Both the position numbers and the translations under genes were made by a program. 64,000 bases of DNA from Bryobacterales bacterium KBS 96 (GTDB lineage: Bacteria > Acidobacteriota > Terriglobia > Bryobacterales > Bryobacteraceae). Each line of letters starts with the position of its first letter. The stretch's first letter is position 1. Positions 43,211-54,165 of this stretch are shown in pieces. Where the stretch lies: NCBI GenBank assembly GCA_000381625.1, contig KB906767.1:1218629-1282628 (forward strand). The letters are read 5' to 3'. The notes under the pieces were generated by a model, which saw only the letters and a program-made list of their open reading frames with translations, ran no database searches and was not told where the DNA came from.

Positions 43211-46200
43211 TAAGCTTCTCCTCCTTCGGTCTCCGTTTGTGCGATGGCCGGAGCCGGATGCGATCGCTTGAAGCGCGCCGCAAGCGTTTCTATCACATCG
43301 AAGGTGACAGGGATCAGGAAAATGGCGATCAAAGTCGCGGCCAGCATGCCTCCGATCACAACAGTACCCAGGACCTGGCGTGAGACGCCTCCAGAGCCGG
43401 ACGCCAGCCATAACGGAACGCATCCTAGAATGAACGCGAAAGCGGTCATCAGAATAGGCCGCAACCGGATGCGGGCACCGATCAGCGCGGCTTCCCGGAT
43501 GCTCTTGCCTTTGTCGTATTCGGCTTTGGCGAATTCGACAATCAGAACGGCATTTTTCGCCGATAGACCGATCAGCATGATGAGACCGATCTGCGCGTAC
43601 ACATCGTTATCGAAGTGCCGCAGCCAGAGCGTCAGATATGCGCCGAAGACCGCGATCGGCACGCCCAGCAGAATGCTGAATGGCAACGACCAGCTCTCAT
43701 ACAACGCCGCCAGAATGAGGAACACGAACAACAGCGACAGGCCGAAGATCATGTTCGGCGAAATGCCTTGGGCGGCCTGCTGTTCCTGGTAAGACATTCC
43801 GGAATAGTCGAAGCCCATCTGCCGCGGCATGGTTTGCGCAAACACCTGCTCCAGCGCTGCCGTCGCCTGTCCCGAGCTGTAGCCGGGGGCGGCGGCGCAA
43901 TTGATCTGGGCAGCGCTGTACTCGTTGTAGCGCATCGTGAATTCCGGGCCGGTGATGCTCTTGATATTCGTGACGGCGCTCAAGGGCACCATCTCATTGC
44001 GGCTGTTCTGTACATAGAATTGGCCGACGTTACTAGGATCGGTCCGGGAATCACCTTCCGCCTCCACATAGACCTGCCACTGGCGTCCAAATCTGTTGAA
44101 ATAATTCACCAGATAGCCGCCCATGAAGGCTTGCATGGTCTCGTAGACGTCTCCGATATCGACGCCCTGACTCATCACCTTCGCGCGATCGACATTCACA
44201 AAAAGTTGCGGCACGTTCGGCAATTGCGTTGTCGTCACGCCGACCAGTTCTGGCCGTTTGCGGGCCGCCGCAACGAACTTATTGACGTTTTGCGTGAGAA
44301 ACTCGGGGCCGCTTCCCGAACGGTCTTCCAGGATAAAGGTCACGCCGCCGGAGGTACCGACTCCGGGAATCGCGGGGGGAGTGAAAGAGAAGACGATGCC
44401 GTCCTGCACCTGCGAAAGAGAGCGGCCGACATTCGTCCGTATCGCCGTGTATTGCTCGTCCGGCTGCGTCCGCTCATCCCAGGGCTTCAGCGTCACGAAG
44501 AAGAAGGCATTGTAGGTAGCCTGCACCCGGCTCAACAGACTGAAGCCGATAACCGACGTGACGCCCTGCACGCCGGGTGTATGCATCAAAATGTTCTCCA
44601 CTTTTCGCGCGGCGCCACTGGTTCGTTGCAACGAAGCTGCGTCCGGCAACTGCATCGCCACAAAAACATATCCCTGATCTTCATCGGGAATGAAGGAAGT
44701 AGGCAGGCGTTTGCCGACCAAAACCGCAAGAACGGTGATCAGCGCCAGGAACACGAGACTGAATCCCCATTTGCGGATGAGGTAACCGGAAAAGCCGACA
44801 TATCCGTTCGTCGCGCGCCCGAATACGCGATTGAACCAGCGGAAGAAAGCCCCCAGCGGCCCGCGCCTCTTCTTGCGTGGCTTCAGCAGAAGAGCGGCCA
44901 AAGCGGGACTAAGCGACAGCGCATTGAAAGCGGAAAACAGAACTGAGATCGCAATGGTGACGGCGAACTGCTGATAGAGACGGCCCGTAATGCCCGAGAT
45001 GAAGACCGTCGGAATAAAAACCGCGGCCAGAATCAACGCAATCGCAACAACTGGCCCCGACACCTCCTCCATTGCCCTCAGGGCGGCATCTCGCGGCGTA
45101 AGACCCTCTTCAATATGGCGTTCGACAGCTTCCACAACAACAATCGCGTCGTCGACTACAAGGCCAATGGCAAGCACAAGTCCAAACAGCGATAAGGTGT
45201 TGATCGAAAACCCGAGCATCGGGAAGACAGTAAAAGTCCCGATCAGCGACACGGGAACGGCCAGCAGCGGGATCAGGGTGGCGCGCCAGCCCTGCAGGAA
45301 GATATACACAACCAGAACGACGAGTCCAAGCGCCTCGAACAGGGTGTACTCAATCTCTTGCATGCCGGCGGTTACAGCTTTCGTCGTATCCAGGCTGACC
45401 TGAGATTCGAGATCCTGTGGAAAGGTGTGCTGGAGCTCTGCCATACGCTTTCGCACACCGTTTGCGGCATCGACGGCATTTGTTCCCGGAAGCTGATAGA
45501 TGGCGAGAATCGCCGATGGTTTTCCGTTGTAGCGGCCGGTGAGATTGTAGGTTTGCGCTCCGAGCTCAATACGCGCAACATCCTTCAGACGCACCATCGA
45601 TCCATCCGGGTTCGCTCGCAGAATGATGTCTCCGAATTGTTCCGCGGACACGAGACGGCCCTGGGCACGCACGGTGTAGGTGAACGGCTGGCCCGGCGGC
45701 ACAGGCTGGCCGCCAATCTGTCCGGCGGGATTCACCGTGTTCTGCGTTCGGAGAGCTTGCACGACTTGTGGAACGGTCACGCCGAGTTTTGCGAGTTTTT
45801 CCGGCTTCACCCAGACCCGCATGGCGTACTGGCCGGCGCCGAAGACCTGGACATTCGAGATTCCGGTAACGCGCGTCAGTTCATCGACAACGTGAATGTA
45901 TGCATAGTTCGCGAGGAACGTGCTGTCATACGTGCCTTTCGGCGAATAGAGCGCAACCAGTAGCAGCGGAGCCGAGAGCGACTTCTGAACGGTGACGCCG
46001 GCGGTGGTCACTTCGGCCGGCAACTGCGAGGCGGCCTGCGAGTATCGCAACTGCGTCAACACCTGATCGATGTTCGGGTCGGTCTTCACATCGAAGTTAA
46101 CAGTGATCGTGGATTGACCATTGTTGGCGTTCACGGAATACATGTAGTTCATGTTGTCGACGCCGCTGAGCTGCGCTTCAATTGGCGTGGCGACGGACTG

Positions 46201-46374
46201 TTCGAGCGTCTGGGCATCGGCGCCCGGATACGTTGCGCGGATCAGGATTTCAGGCGGGACAATATCGGGGAACTGCGCTGTGGGCAGGCTCACCATTGTG
46301 ACCAGACCCACCATGACCATGATGATGGCGATGACGATCGCGACGATAGGACGATTGATGAAAAACTTCGACAT
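43210..46374 (-). CDS. RND efflux permease, hydrophobe/amphiphile exporter (HAE1) family
   Basis: A 1054-residue proton-driven inner-membrane transporter of the AcrB/MexB type. MSKFFINRPIVAIVIAIIMV is the usual first helix; LAIGLVVDDAIVVVEAVER holds the two Asp of the proton relay in helix 4; the second half has GLSAKNAVLIVEFAKAEYDK. The two large periplasmic loops are complete. It would expel drugs, dyes or other amphiphilic compounds together with the adaptor and channel in the same operon. No local regulator gene is seen. Confidence 0.95.
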   Translation of the reverse strand: MSKFFINRPIVAIVIAIIMVMVGLVTMVSLPTAQFPDIVPPEILIRATYPGADAQTLEQSVATPIEAQLSGVDNMNYMYSVNANNGQSTITVNFDVKTDPNIDQVLTQLRYSQAASQLPAEVTTAGVTVQKSLSAPLLLVALYSPKGTYDSTFLANYAYIHVVDELTRVTGISNVQVFGAGQYAMRVWVKPEKLAKLGVTVPQVVQALRTQNTVNPAGQIGGQPVPPGQPFTYTVRAQGRLVSAEQFGDIILRANPDGSMVRLKDVARIELGAQTYNLTGRYNGKPSAILAIYQLPGTNAVDAANGVRKRMAELQHTFPQDLESQVSLDTTKAVTAGMQEIEYTLFEALGLVVLVVYIFLQGWRATLIPLLAVPVSLIGTFTVFPMLGFSINTLSLFGLVLAIGLVVDDAIVVVEAVERHIEEGLTPRDAALRAMEEVSGPVVAIALILAAVFIPTVFISGITGRLYQQFAVTIAISVLFSAFNALSLSPALAALLLKPRKKRRGPLGAFFRWFNRVFGRATNGYVGFSGYLIRKWGFSLVFLALITVLAVLVGKRLPTSFIPDEDQGYVFVAMQLPDAASLQRTSGAARKVENILMHTPGVQGVTSVIGFSLLSRVQATYNAFFFVTLKPWDERTQPDEQYTAIRTNVGRSLSQVQDGIVFSFTPPAIPGVGTSGGVTFILEDRSGSGPEFLTQNVNKFVAAARKRPELVGVTTTQLPNVPQLFVNVDRAKVMSQGVDIGDVYETMQAFMGGYLVNYFNRFGRQWQVYVEAEGDSRTDPSNVGQFYVQNSRNEMVPLSAVTNIKSITGPEFTMRYNEYSAAQINCAAAPGYSSGQATAALEQVFAQTMPRQMGFDYSGMSYQEQQAAQGISPNMIFGLSLLFVFLILAALYESWSLPFSILLGVPIAVFGAYLTLWLRHFDNDVYAQIGLIMLIGLSAKNAVLIVEFAKAEYDKGKSIREAALIGARIRLRPILMTAFAFILGCVPLWLASGSGGVSRQVLGTVVIGGMLAATLIAIFLIPVTFDVIETLAARFKRSHPAPAIAQTETEGGEA

Positions 46375-46377
46375 CGT

Positions 46378-47619
46378 TTATTGGCCCGAGTCCAGATTTT
46401 CCTGTTTTTCGCTCTCCGGGTTTTCCGGTTTGGGATTGACGGTCATGCCATCCCGGACTTTCGACACTCCCTCCGAAATGACGGTATCGCCGGGCTTCAG
46501 CCCGGTATTGATAATCCACATGGACCCGACACGATTGCCGGGCGTCACATCCTTGATGGTGACCTTGTGATTTTGATCCACCAGAGCGACTTGATAAGTG
46601 CCTTGCAGCTCCGTCACGCAGCGCTGCGGCACGAGAAGAGCGCCCTTTCGCATTGTGGTCATCGCCCGAATGCGGCCAAACTGGCCGGGCCTCAGCACGT
46701 TGCCTGGATTCGGAAATGCGGCCGCAATACGGATTGTCCCGGTCTGCGGATTGACTTCCCGATCAGCGAAGATGATGTGACCGGCTCGCGGGTATTGGTT
46801 GCCATTCGAAAGTGTCAACTGTAGCGGAAGCGTTCGCGTATTGCGGAGCAGATCCTCCATCGAACCGGTTTTTCGCTGAGCGAATTCTAAATATTCCTGC
46901 TCGCTAATTGGGAAATACACTTTGATCGGATTCACCTGCGAAACGGTCGTCAACACCGTCGAGGCGTTGACCAGGTTGCCCATCTGCGTGTTCGCCACGC
47001 CGGCAATGCCGTCTATCAGAGACCGGACTTTGGTGAACCCCAGATTCAACTGCGCCGTCTCGACCGCCGCCTCCGCAGCCACGATGGAAGCTTTATCGGC
47101 TTCGACGGATGCCTCAGCGGCCGCTTTGGATTGAATATCGTTATCGAGCTGGCTTTGCGCGATCGCATGGGCGGCGGCGAGGGGCGTGTCCCGCTTTACG
47201 TTAATCTCGGCCAGCCCGAGTTGTGCCGTCGCCTGGGCCAACTGTCCTCTCGCTTGCGCCACCTGCCCTTTTGTCTGATCGAGCACCGCCTGGAAGGGGC
47301 GCGGATCGATTTCGAAGAGCACGTCGTCCTTGTGAACCAGCGAGCCCTCTTTGTAATTTTGCTTGATTAGATAACCCGATACCTGCGGCTGGATCTGTGC
47401 ATTGACGTAACCATCCAGCGTGGCCACCCAGTCGCCATAGATCGGAACGTCCTTTTGCACCACCTCAACAACTTGCACGTCCGGAGGAGGCGGCGCTTGC
47501 GGCGCGGACGCCTCGGTCTTGCTACAACTCGTGATCGCCGCGAGCGATAGTGTCAGCAGTAACGCCGGAACCAACGCGGCCGCATTTTTTAAAATCATTC
47601 GAAGGCGTAAATGTCTCAT
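46378..47619 (-). CDS. RND efflux periplasmic adaptor (membrane fusion protein)
   Basis: A 413-residue adaptor that links permease and channel. A lipoprotein-type signal (LLTLSLAAITSC) is followed by the biotinyl-lipoyl-like halves: VNAQIQPQVSGYLIKQNYKE and LNLGFTKVRSLIDGIAGV, with a long helical hairpin between them. The beta-barrel and a C-terminal membrane-proximal domain complete the protein. It is the first gene of the adaptor-permease-channel operon, with 3 bases to the permease. The region upstream (297 bases) must hold the promoter; I see no clear operator there. Confidence 0.93.
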   Translation of the reverse strand: MRHLRLRMILKNAAALVPALLLTLSLAAITSCSKTEASAPQAPPPPDVQVVEVVQKDVPIYGDWVATLDGYVNAQIQPQVSGYLIKQNYKEGSLVHKDDVLFEIDPRPFQAVLDQTKGQVAQARGQLAQATAQLGLAEINVKRDTPLAAAHAIAQSQLDNDIQSKAAAEASVEADKASIVAAEAAVETAQLNLGFTKVRSLIDGIAGVANTQMGNLVNASTVLTTVSQVNPIKVYFPISEQEYLEFAQRKTGSMEDLLRNTRTLPLQLTLSNGNQYPRAGHIIFADREVNPQTGTIRIAAAFPNPGNVLRPGQFGRIRAMTTMRKGALLVPQRCVTELQGTYQVALVDQNHKVTIKDVTPGNRVGSMWIINTGLKPGDTVISEGVSKVRDGMTVNPKPENPESEKQENLDSGQ

Positions 47620-47916
47620 CGTTCGCTCCGGAGGCCCTCCGGCAAAATTGTGAGATGCTCAGAGCCATCTTCGCGATTCGCGTAAGGGTGGTTTGAGCGC
47701 AAGTCTCCCGTGTGGCGGATTCATTGGGCGGTATCTTTCGGCCTGGTTCTCTGGCGGCGCACAACCGCATACTTCAGGATAAATGCCGACTTCTTCGAAG
47801 CGGCAACAGTCGTTCGTTTCGCGACGCCCCGGAATAAAGGCCCAATGGAAATCGGCTTAACTGTCTCGGGACACTCTATCGTCTCATGCGCACTCCTCTG
47901 CTCACGCAGATTCAGA

Positions 47917-49476
47917 TTAAGGATGCGGCGGCAAACTCCACGCATAGAGGACGCTGCCCGCGCTCGTCAATACGTACTGTCGTCCATCGATTGAGTACGT
48001 CATTGGTGAGCTACTCATGACACCGCCTGGGCGATTATGCCAGAGCACTTCTCCATTCGAAGGATCGAGCGCCAGGAGATTGCCCGAAATATCGCCCGTA
48101 AACAGCAGATGTCCCGCCGTAGTCAGTATCCCGGCGTTATTTTCACCTTCGCCAATACTCCGTGTCCAACGGGCCTTGCCGGTCTGGTAATCGAGGGCGA
48201 CAATCTTCGAAGAGGACCAAAACGAAACCGTAGCGCCGCCCTGGTGCCCTTCGGGCTTCCCATCGGGGCCGAGCGTCAGATACCAGAGACTTGACCCTTC
48301 CTGTGCATTAACGTAAAACAGCTTAGTCTCGGGATCGAAGCTCGGCGCCATCCAGTTCGTCGCTCCGCCCGCCGGGGCGTACACGAGCGAGCCATTGGTC
48401 CGAGGCTCTTTTACCGGATCCGGAATAGGGCGGCCTTTCGCGTCGATGCCCGACGCCCAATTCGTATCGATAAACGGGGCCGTTAGCAGATTCTCTCCCG
48501 TCGCCCGATCCAATACGAAGAAGTAGCCGTTACGGCTCGCCTGCGCGAGCAGTTTGCGGGGCTTGCCCTGGAACTCGCCATCAAACAACACAGGCGTCTC
48601 CACCGCATCCCAGTCGTGAGTGTCGTGTGGAGACGGCTGGAAATACCAGACCATCTTGCCGGTATCCGGATTGATCGCCACAATGGAGCACGTATACAGG
48701 TTGTCGCCGGCGCGGTCAATGCCCGCTAGCACCGGATGCGGATTGCCGGTGCCCCAATACAAGAGGTTCAATTCGGGATCGTAGGTTCCCGGCATCCACA
48801 TAGGGCCTCCGCCGTGGGCCATCGCTTCCTTGTTCGGCCATGTTTCGGAGCCCGGCTCGCCAGGTTTTGGAATGCTGTTCCATCGCCAGATTACTTTTCC
48901 ATCTTCCGGATCGATGGCTTCGAGAAAATGCGGCACGTCGGCGGAGTCGCCGGACGTCCCGACGATCAAGCGGCCCTTCACGAGCACCGGAGCGACGCTC
49001 AGGTAGTAGCCGAATGCAACGTCGGCAATCTCGACGTCCCAAATCGTTTTTCCGTCCTTCGCATTCAGGCAGATCAGGTGCGCGTCCGGCGTGCCGAAAT
49101 AGAGGCGGTCCTGGTACATGGCCACGCCTCGCGAAGCGAGATGATCGCCCTCGGACGGACGATTGAAATGCCAGATCTGCCGGCCCGTCCTCGCGTCGAT
49201 TGCCCAAACATTATCAGGCGCCGAGAGATACAGGATACCGTTCACTTCGAGAGGCGTGCATTTCAGCGTTGTGGAACGCGTGTCGAACGAAAAGGCAAGC
49301 GCCAGTGATTTGACATTATCTTTGTTGATCTGCGCGAGCGTGCTGAACCGCCGGCCTGAGTAGTCGCCATTGTAGGTTGGCCACGTGTCGGTGGGCGGCT
49401 TCAACAGGGTAGCTGAGTCGAGCCCTTGCGCGCAGAGACCGGCCGCAATCGTGAGCAGTAGCAGCAGCATCTTCAC
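47917..49476 (-). CDS. Quinoprotein (PQQ-dehydrogenase-like) of the acidobacterial type
   Basis: A 519-residue secreted eight-bladed propeller with signal peptide (MLLLLLTIAAGLCAQ). Tryptophan-docking repeats such as AIDARTGRQIWHFNRP and ALDPSNGEVLWHNRPGGVMS recur. SPHDTHDWDAVETPVL holds the expected catalytic Asp, with an Asp two positions on. Compared with methanol dehydrogenases the vicinal Cys pair is missing, and the metal-ligand Glu position (VGTSGDSADVP) reads Ser. It resembles quinoprotein-like families common in acidobacteria, some of which may not hold PQQ. It overlaps the upstream diheme cytochrome gene by one base (TAGTG), so electron transfer between the two is likely if it is active. 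Confidence 0.85.
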   Translation of the reverse strand: MKMLLLLLTIAAGLCAQGLDSATLLKPPTDTWPTYNGDYSGRRFSTLAQINKDNVKSLALAFSFDTRSTTLKCTPLEVNGILYLSAPDNVWAIDARTGRQIWHFNRPSEGDHLASRGVAMYQDRLYFGTPDAHLICLNAKDGKTIWDVEIADVAFGYYLSVAPVLVKGRLIVGTSGDSADVPHFLEAIDPEDGKVIWRWNSIPKPGEPGSETWPNKEAMAHGGGPMWMPGTYDPELNLLYWGTGNPHPVLAGIDRAGDNLYTCSIVAINPDTGKMVWYFQPSPHDTHDWDAVETPVLFDGEFQGKPRKLLAQASRNGYFFVLDRATGENLLTAPFIDTNWASGIDAKGRPIPDPVKEPRTNGSLVYAPAGGATNWMAPSFDPETKLFYVNAQEGSSLWYLTLGPDGKPEGHQGGATVSFWSSSKIVALDYQTGKARWTRSIGEGENNAGILTTAGHLLFTGDISGNLLALDPSNGEVLWHNRPGGVMSSSPMTYSIDGRQYVLTSAGSVLYAWSLPPHP

Positions 49477-50309
49477 TATTTCAATGTCTCCAGATAGGCG
49501 AAAAGGTTGTGAACGTCGGCATCGGTGTATTTGCGAACAAGCTCGCGATGGGCCGCCAGGGGGTCGTGAATCTCCGCCTCCACGTCGCCCAGGGTCCAGG
49601 AACGATACCAGCCGTTTTCATCCCGGATCGACACAGTAAACGCATCCTTATTCAACAGTTCGCCTTTGACACGCGCCCCCGAGCGCAACGTGACGATGGC
49701 GGTGCGGGGCGGCCCCTTCGGATACAGAAAGCGTGTTTGCAAATCGGCGGGCGGGTATTTCCTGGCAATGCCGGCAAGGTCGCCAGCGGGCGAATGACAC
49801 TCGGTACATCCGCCCGCTCCATTGAAATAAGCCTTGCCGGCTTGGGCATTTCCGGTCAGCAGCAGCTTCAGCGCATATTCAGTCGATGGCCCTCGGGGAC
49901 TGGTACGGTCCGACTCCGCAAGCCTGGCATGTAGAAAAGCGACGACATCCGCAATCTGGCTTGCCGTCAGTGGAAGCGCCGGCATTCCTTTATCGGGCCG
50001 CCCATCACGGATCACCTGCCCGATCAGATCGCCGTCCTTATCGTGGCGTACAACGCCGGAACGCACGAGGTTCGGTCCTTCCGCCCCACCATTTGCGTCT
50101 GTCCCATGGCAGAAGGAGCAGTACTGGAGAAAATCCTTCCGGCCGCGCTGCGCGGTCTCCGCCGCCATCGGGTCCTGCTCAGAAGCCGGCATTGGAACGC
50201 GGTGCGGGTTTTTTTGGGCCGCGAGGGGAAGAACTGTCAAAAGTGCAATCAGGCCGACTGCTCTGGCGTGCGCCTTTCCTTCGGCCGATAATCCCTGTCG
50301 CAAGATCAT
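49476..50309 (-). CDS. Diheme c-type cytochrome, partner of the quinoprotein
   Basis: A 277-residue periplasmic cytochrome. After a signal peptide (GLIALLTVLPLAAQ) come two heme sites: CSFCHGTDANGG near residue 64 and CTECHSPAGD near residue 167. Between the second heme and its C-terminal helix (DADVHNLFAYLETLK) a beta-rich insert is found (TAIVTLRSGARVKGELLNKD), which is common in cytochromes that accompany acidobacterial quinoproteins. It should accept electrons from the quinoprotein encoded directly downstream and pass them to the respiratory chain. Transcribed away from the DUF4142 gene across about 200 bases. Confidence 0.88.
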   Translation of the reverse strand: MILRQGLSAEGKAHARAVGLIALLTVLPLAAQKNPHRVPMPASEQDPMAAETAQRGRKDFLQYCSFCHGTDANGGAEGPNLVRSGVVRHDKDGDLIGQVIRDGRPDKGMPALPLTASQIADVVAFLHARLAESDRTSPRGPSTEYALKLLLTGNAQAGKAYFNGAGGCTECHSPAGDLAGIARKYPPADLQTRFLYPKGPPRTAIVTLRSGARVKGELLNKDAFTVSIRDENGWYRSWTLGDVEAEIHDPLAAHRELVRKYTDADVHNLFAYLETLK

Positions 50310-50512
50310 ATTTCGGAATATTCAGCATACATGCACGGCAAATTCGTCCAATACCGCAATCTCGCAAGTGTCCCAGGGAAACCATCCGGAAGCGCTCTTC
50401 CTCCTATTTATAGGAAAAGCGCGGCCGGCTTCCAACGGCTGTCCAGCCGGTGACTGGCCGCCTAAATCAACCGGCGCGAGACAAGAGCTCAGCCAGAATT
50501 GAGGAGCAATCG

Positions 50513-51184
50513 ATGCGACGAAATTCACTATTTACTCTGGTGCTTGCGGGCGCCAGCCTTTGCTTCCTATACACGACACCGGCCATGGCCCAATCCCAGA
50601 GCACACCGCAATCCGGTGGCCCCCCGATGAGCGAACAGCAGCCTCGCACATCGCCCTCCACCGGGACCATGGGCCCGACGGAGAGCGGGCCGATGCAGAC
50701 AGGCCCCATGCAGATGCCTGTGAAGGCGGACGACAAGAAATTCGTGAAGGAAGCCGCTTTAGGTGGAATGACCGAAGTCGAAGTCGGGAAACTTGCCCAG
50801 GAGAAGTCATCCAGCGAGGCGATCAAAGAATTTGGGAAAAAGCTCGAACAGGATCACACCAAGGCGAACACGCAATTAAAGCAAGCTGCGGCTCAGGACG
50901 GGTTGCCCGTTCCGGACAGCCTGGACTCGAAACACCAAAAGACCGTGGATAAACTCTCGAAACTCTCGGGTGAAGCTTTCGATAAAGCGTTTATCAAAAA
51001 CGCAGTAAAAGATCACCAAAAAGACATCAAGGAGTTTCAAAATGAGGCGCAAAACGGCACGCATGCGAACATAAAGAACTTCGCATCCCAAGCGGTGCCG
51101 GTACTCGAGAGCCATCTCTCGATGGCGAAAAGCCTGAAGCAATCGAATGGCGCTTCTTTGACCGCGAGCGCCACGGAGCAATAG
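50513..51184 (+). CDS. DUF4142-domain secreted protein with Met/Pro-rich linker
   Basis: A 223-residue exported protein. The ATG at 50513 has gaggag seven bases upstream. A signal peptide (SLFTLVLAGASLCFLYTTPA) is followed by a low-complexity linker rich in Met, Pro, Gly and Gln, and then the four-helix DUF4142 domain from about residue 85: FVKEAALGGMTEVEVGKLAQ and LEQDHTKANTQLKQAA. DUF4142 is a ferritin-like fold of unknown function. The Met-rich linker might bind copper; this is speculation. A strong terminator follows. Confidence 0.85.
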   Translation: MRRNSLFTLVLAGASLCFLYTTPAMAQSQSTPQSGGPPMSEQQPRTSPSTGTMGPTESGPMQTGPMQMPVKADDKKFVKEAALGGMTEVEVGKLAQEKSSSEAIKEFGKKLEQDHTKANTQLKQAAAQDGLPVPDSLDSKHQKTVDKLSKLSGEAFDKAFIKNAVKDHQKDIKEFQNEAQNGTHANIKNFASQAVPVLESHLSMAKSLKQSNGASLTASATEQ

Positions 51185-51222
51185 ACTCATTCTTTCTTGT
51201 GAGGGCTTGTTCCTCACGCAAG

Positions 51223-51280
51223 AAAAGCCGAAGCACCTTACCGGGCGGCTCCAGCTAACTGGTAAAGTGCTTCGGCTTTT
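51223..51280. terminator. Strong bidirectional terminator
   Basis: A 20-base stem: agaaaagccgaagcacctta-type left arm at 51223-51242 and its complement at 51261-51280, with an 18-base loop, A-run on the left and T-run on the right. It lies between the convergent DUF4142 and ctaF genes and would stop transcription from both sides. A second, imperfect hairpin (ttcttg...caagaa) stands just before it at 51192-51225. Confidence 0.85.
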
Positions 51281-51299
51281 TCGTGTTCTCCAGCAGCGG

Positions 51300-51773
51300 T
51301 TATTTTGGAACTTCCGGCGGAGCTTCTTTCTTGGGCTTGATATTCTTTGCGCCCCCAAACGGAACGCCGAGATTTTTCGGACGATTATAATCGCTGCCCG
51401 CGGGAGCCGCCGAATTTGCCGGAGTAATCAGCAGCCGCGTGCTCGAGTCCATGAAATCGAACGAAAGGAACAGGCCCAGGAACAGCAGCGCCGCGCAGAG
51501 AATGATGGCGTTCATCCCTTTGTCGTGCAACAGGTGCATAAAGAACAGCGCCACCAAGCTGGCTTTGATGGTGGCAATCAACATCGCGGCGAAAACGTTC
51601 CAGTCGCCGAAGTCGAACTGCGCCACGAGAACGGTAACGCCGGTGAGGATGAGCAGACAGGTCAAAATCAGGGTGTAAAGACGCACGGGATTCTTCGGAC
51701 CATGTGCATGAGCGCCTTCTGAACCGTGAGCGGCTGCGTGGGTGTTTTCGAGAATCGTTGTATGGTCACTCAT
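51300..51773 (-). CDS. ctaF: Cytochrome c oxidase subunit IV
   Basis: A small membrane subunit of 157 residues with three hydrophobic segments: VRLYTLILTCLLILTGVTVL, FAAMLIATIKASLVALFFM and AIILCAALLFLGLFLSFDF. The pattern ATIKASLVALFFMHL is the hallmark of the COX4_pro / CyoD-like family. Unusually long tails are present at both ends: a His-rich N-terminus (AAAHGSEGAHAHGP) and a Lys/Pro-rich C-terminus (KNIKPKKEAPPEVPK). It is the last gene of the respiratory operon, 7 bases after ctaE. Confidence 0.9.
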   Translation of the reverse strand: MSDHTTILENTHAAAHGSEGAHAHGPKNPVRLYTLILTCLLILTGVTVLVAQFDFGDWNVFAAMLIATIKASLVALFFMHLLHDKGMNAIILCAALLFLGLFLSFDFMDSSTRLLITPANSAAPAGSDYNRPKNLGVPFGGAKNIKPKKEAPPEVPK

Positions 51774-51780
51774 GAGCGTG

Positions 51781-52476
51781 TTACCGGATCAGATACAAGA
51801 GCGGGAATAGATAAATCCAGATGATGTCGACGAGGTGCCAGTAGAGGCCGACAACGTCTACCGGAGTGTAGTAATTACTGGTGAAATCGCCGCGGATCGC
51901 CCGCCTCAAGAGCCACGCCATCACGCACAAGCCCGCTAGGATATGGATGCCGTGCAGGCCCGTCATCATGAAATAGAAGCTAAAAAAGATGAACTCATGC
52001 CCGGTGGGGTCGTCGGGATTTGAAAAGTAGCGTCCCGGATAGAGCCCCTCGCTGAACTCGTGGGTGTATTCGATGTACTTCACGCCCAGGAAGATGAGGG
52101 CGCAAAACATGGTAATCGCGAGACAAATGATGAGTTTCTTGCGCCGGCTTGTCCGGGCGTAATGCACCGCAAGAACCATCGTGAAACTGCTGACCAGCAA
52201 AACTACCGTATTCAGCGTGCCGGCGACTTTCAGGAGGTGTTTGTGCCCCTCGAAAAACGCCTCCGGGAAGCGGCTTTGCATGTACGCGAAGCCGACAAAG
52301 AGACCGCCGAACATCAGAATTTCGGTCGCCAGGAACAACCAGATACCAATCTTTGAGGTATCGAACTGCTGTTCCTTGGTCGCGAAATGATGCTGGAGAT
52401 TCGGGTCGTGATGCCCATGGGCGGCATCGCCGTGCGGTTCGTGCGCCCCTGCGACAGGTGTGGAGATTGAGCTCAT
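51781..52476 (-). CDS. ctaE: Cytochrome c oxidase subunit III
   Basis: A 231-residue membrane protein of the oxidase core. GIWLFLATEILMFGGLFVGF is the typical first helix, and GLHGIHILAGLCVM and GLYWHLVDIIWIYLFPLLYL are the conserved later helices with their His and Glu. The N-terminus is His-rich (EPHGDAAHGHHDPN). Five membrane helices fit the short form found in caa3 oxidases. It lies 25 bases downstream of ctaD. Confidence 0.95.
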   Translation of the reverse strand: MSSISTPVAGAHEPHGDAAHGHHDPNLQHHFATKEQQFDTSKIGIWLFLATEILMFGGLFVGFAYMQSRFPEAFFEGHKHLLKVAGTLNTVVLLVSSFTMVLAVHYARTSRRKKLIICLAITMFCALIFLGVKYIEYTHEFSEGLYPGRYFSNPDDPTGHEFIFFSFYFMMTGLHGIHILAGLCVMAWLLRRAIRGDFTSNYYTPVDVVGLYWHLVDIIWIYLFPLLYLIR

Positions 52477-52501
52477 CTCTTTTAAGTTTTCTTATTCCTA
52501 A

Positions 52502-54151
<1,650 letters not shown>

Positions 54152-54165
54152 AACTCTTTGCCTTT

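Noticed and set aside
43615-44946. Long plus-strand open frame (443 codons) opposite the RND permease
   Set aside because: Antisense to a conserved permease; composition (Arg, His, Gln) is that of a reverse-strand shadow.
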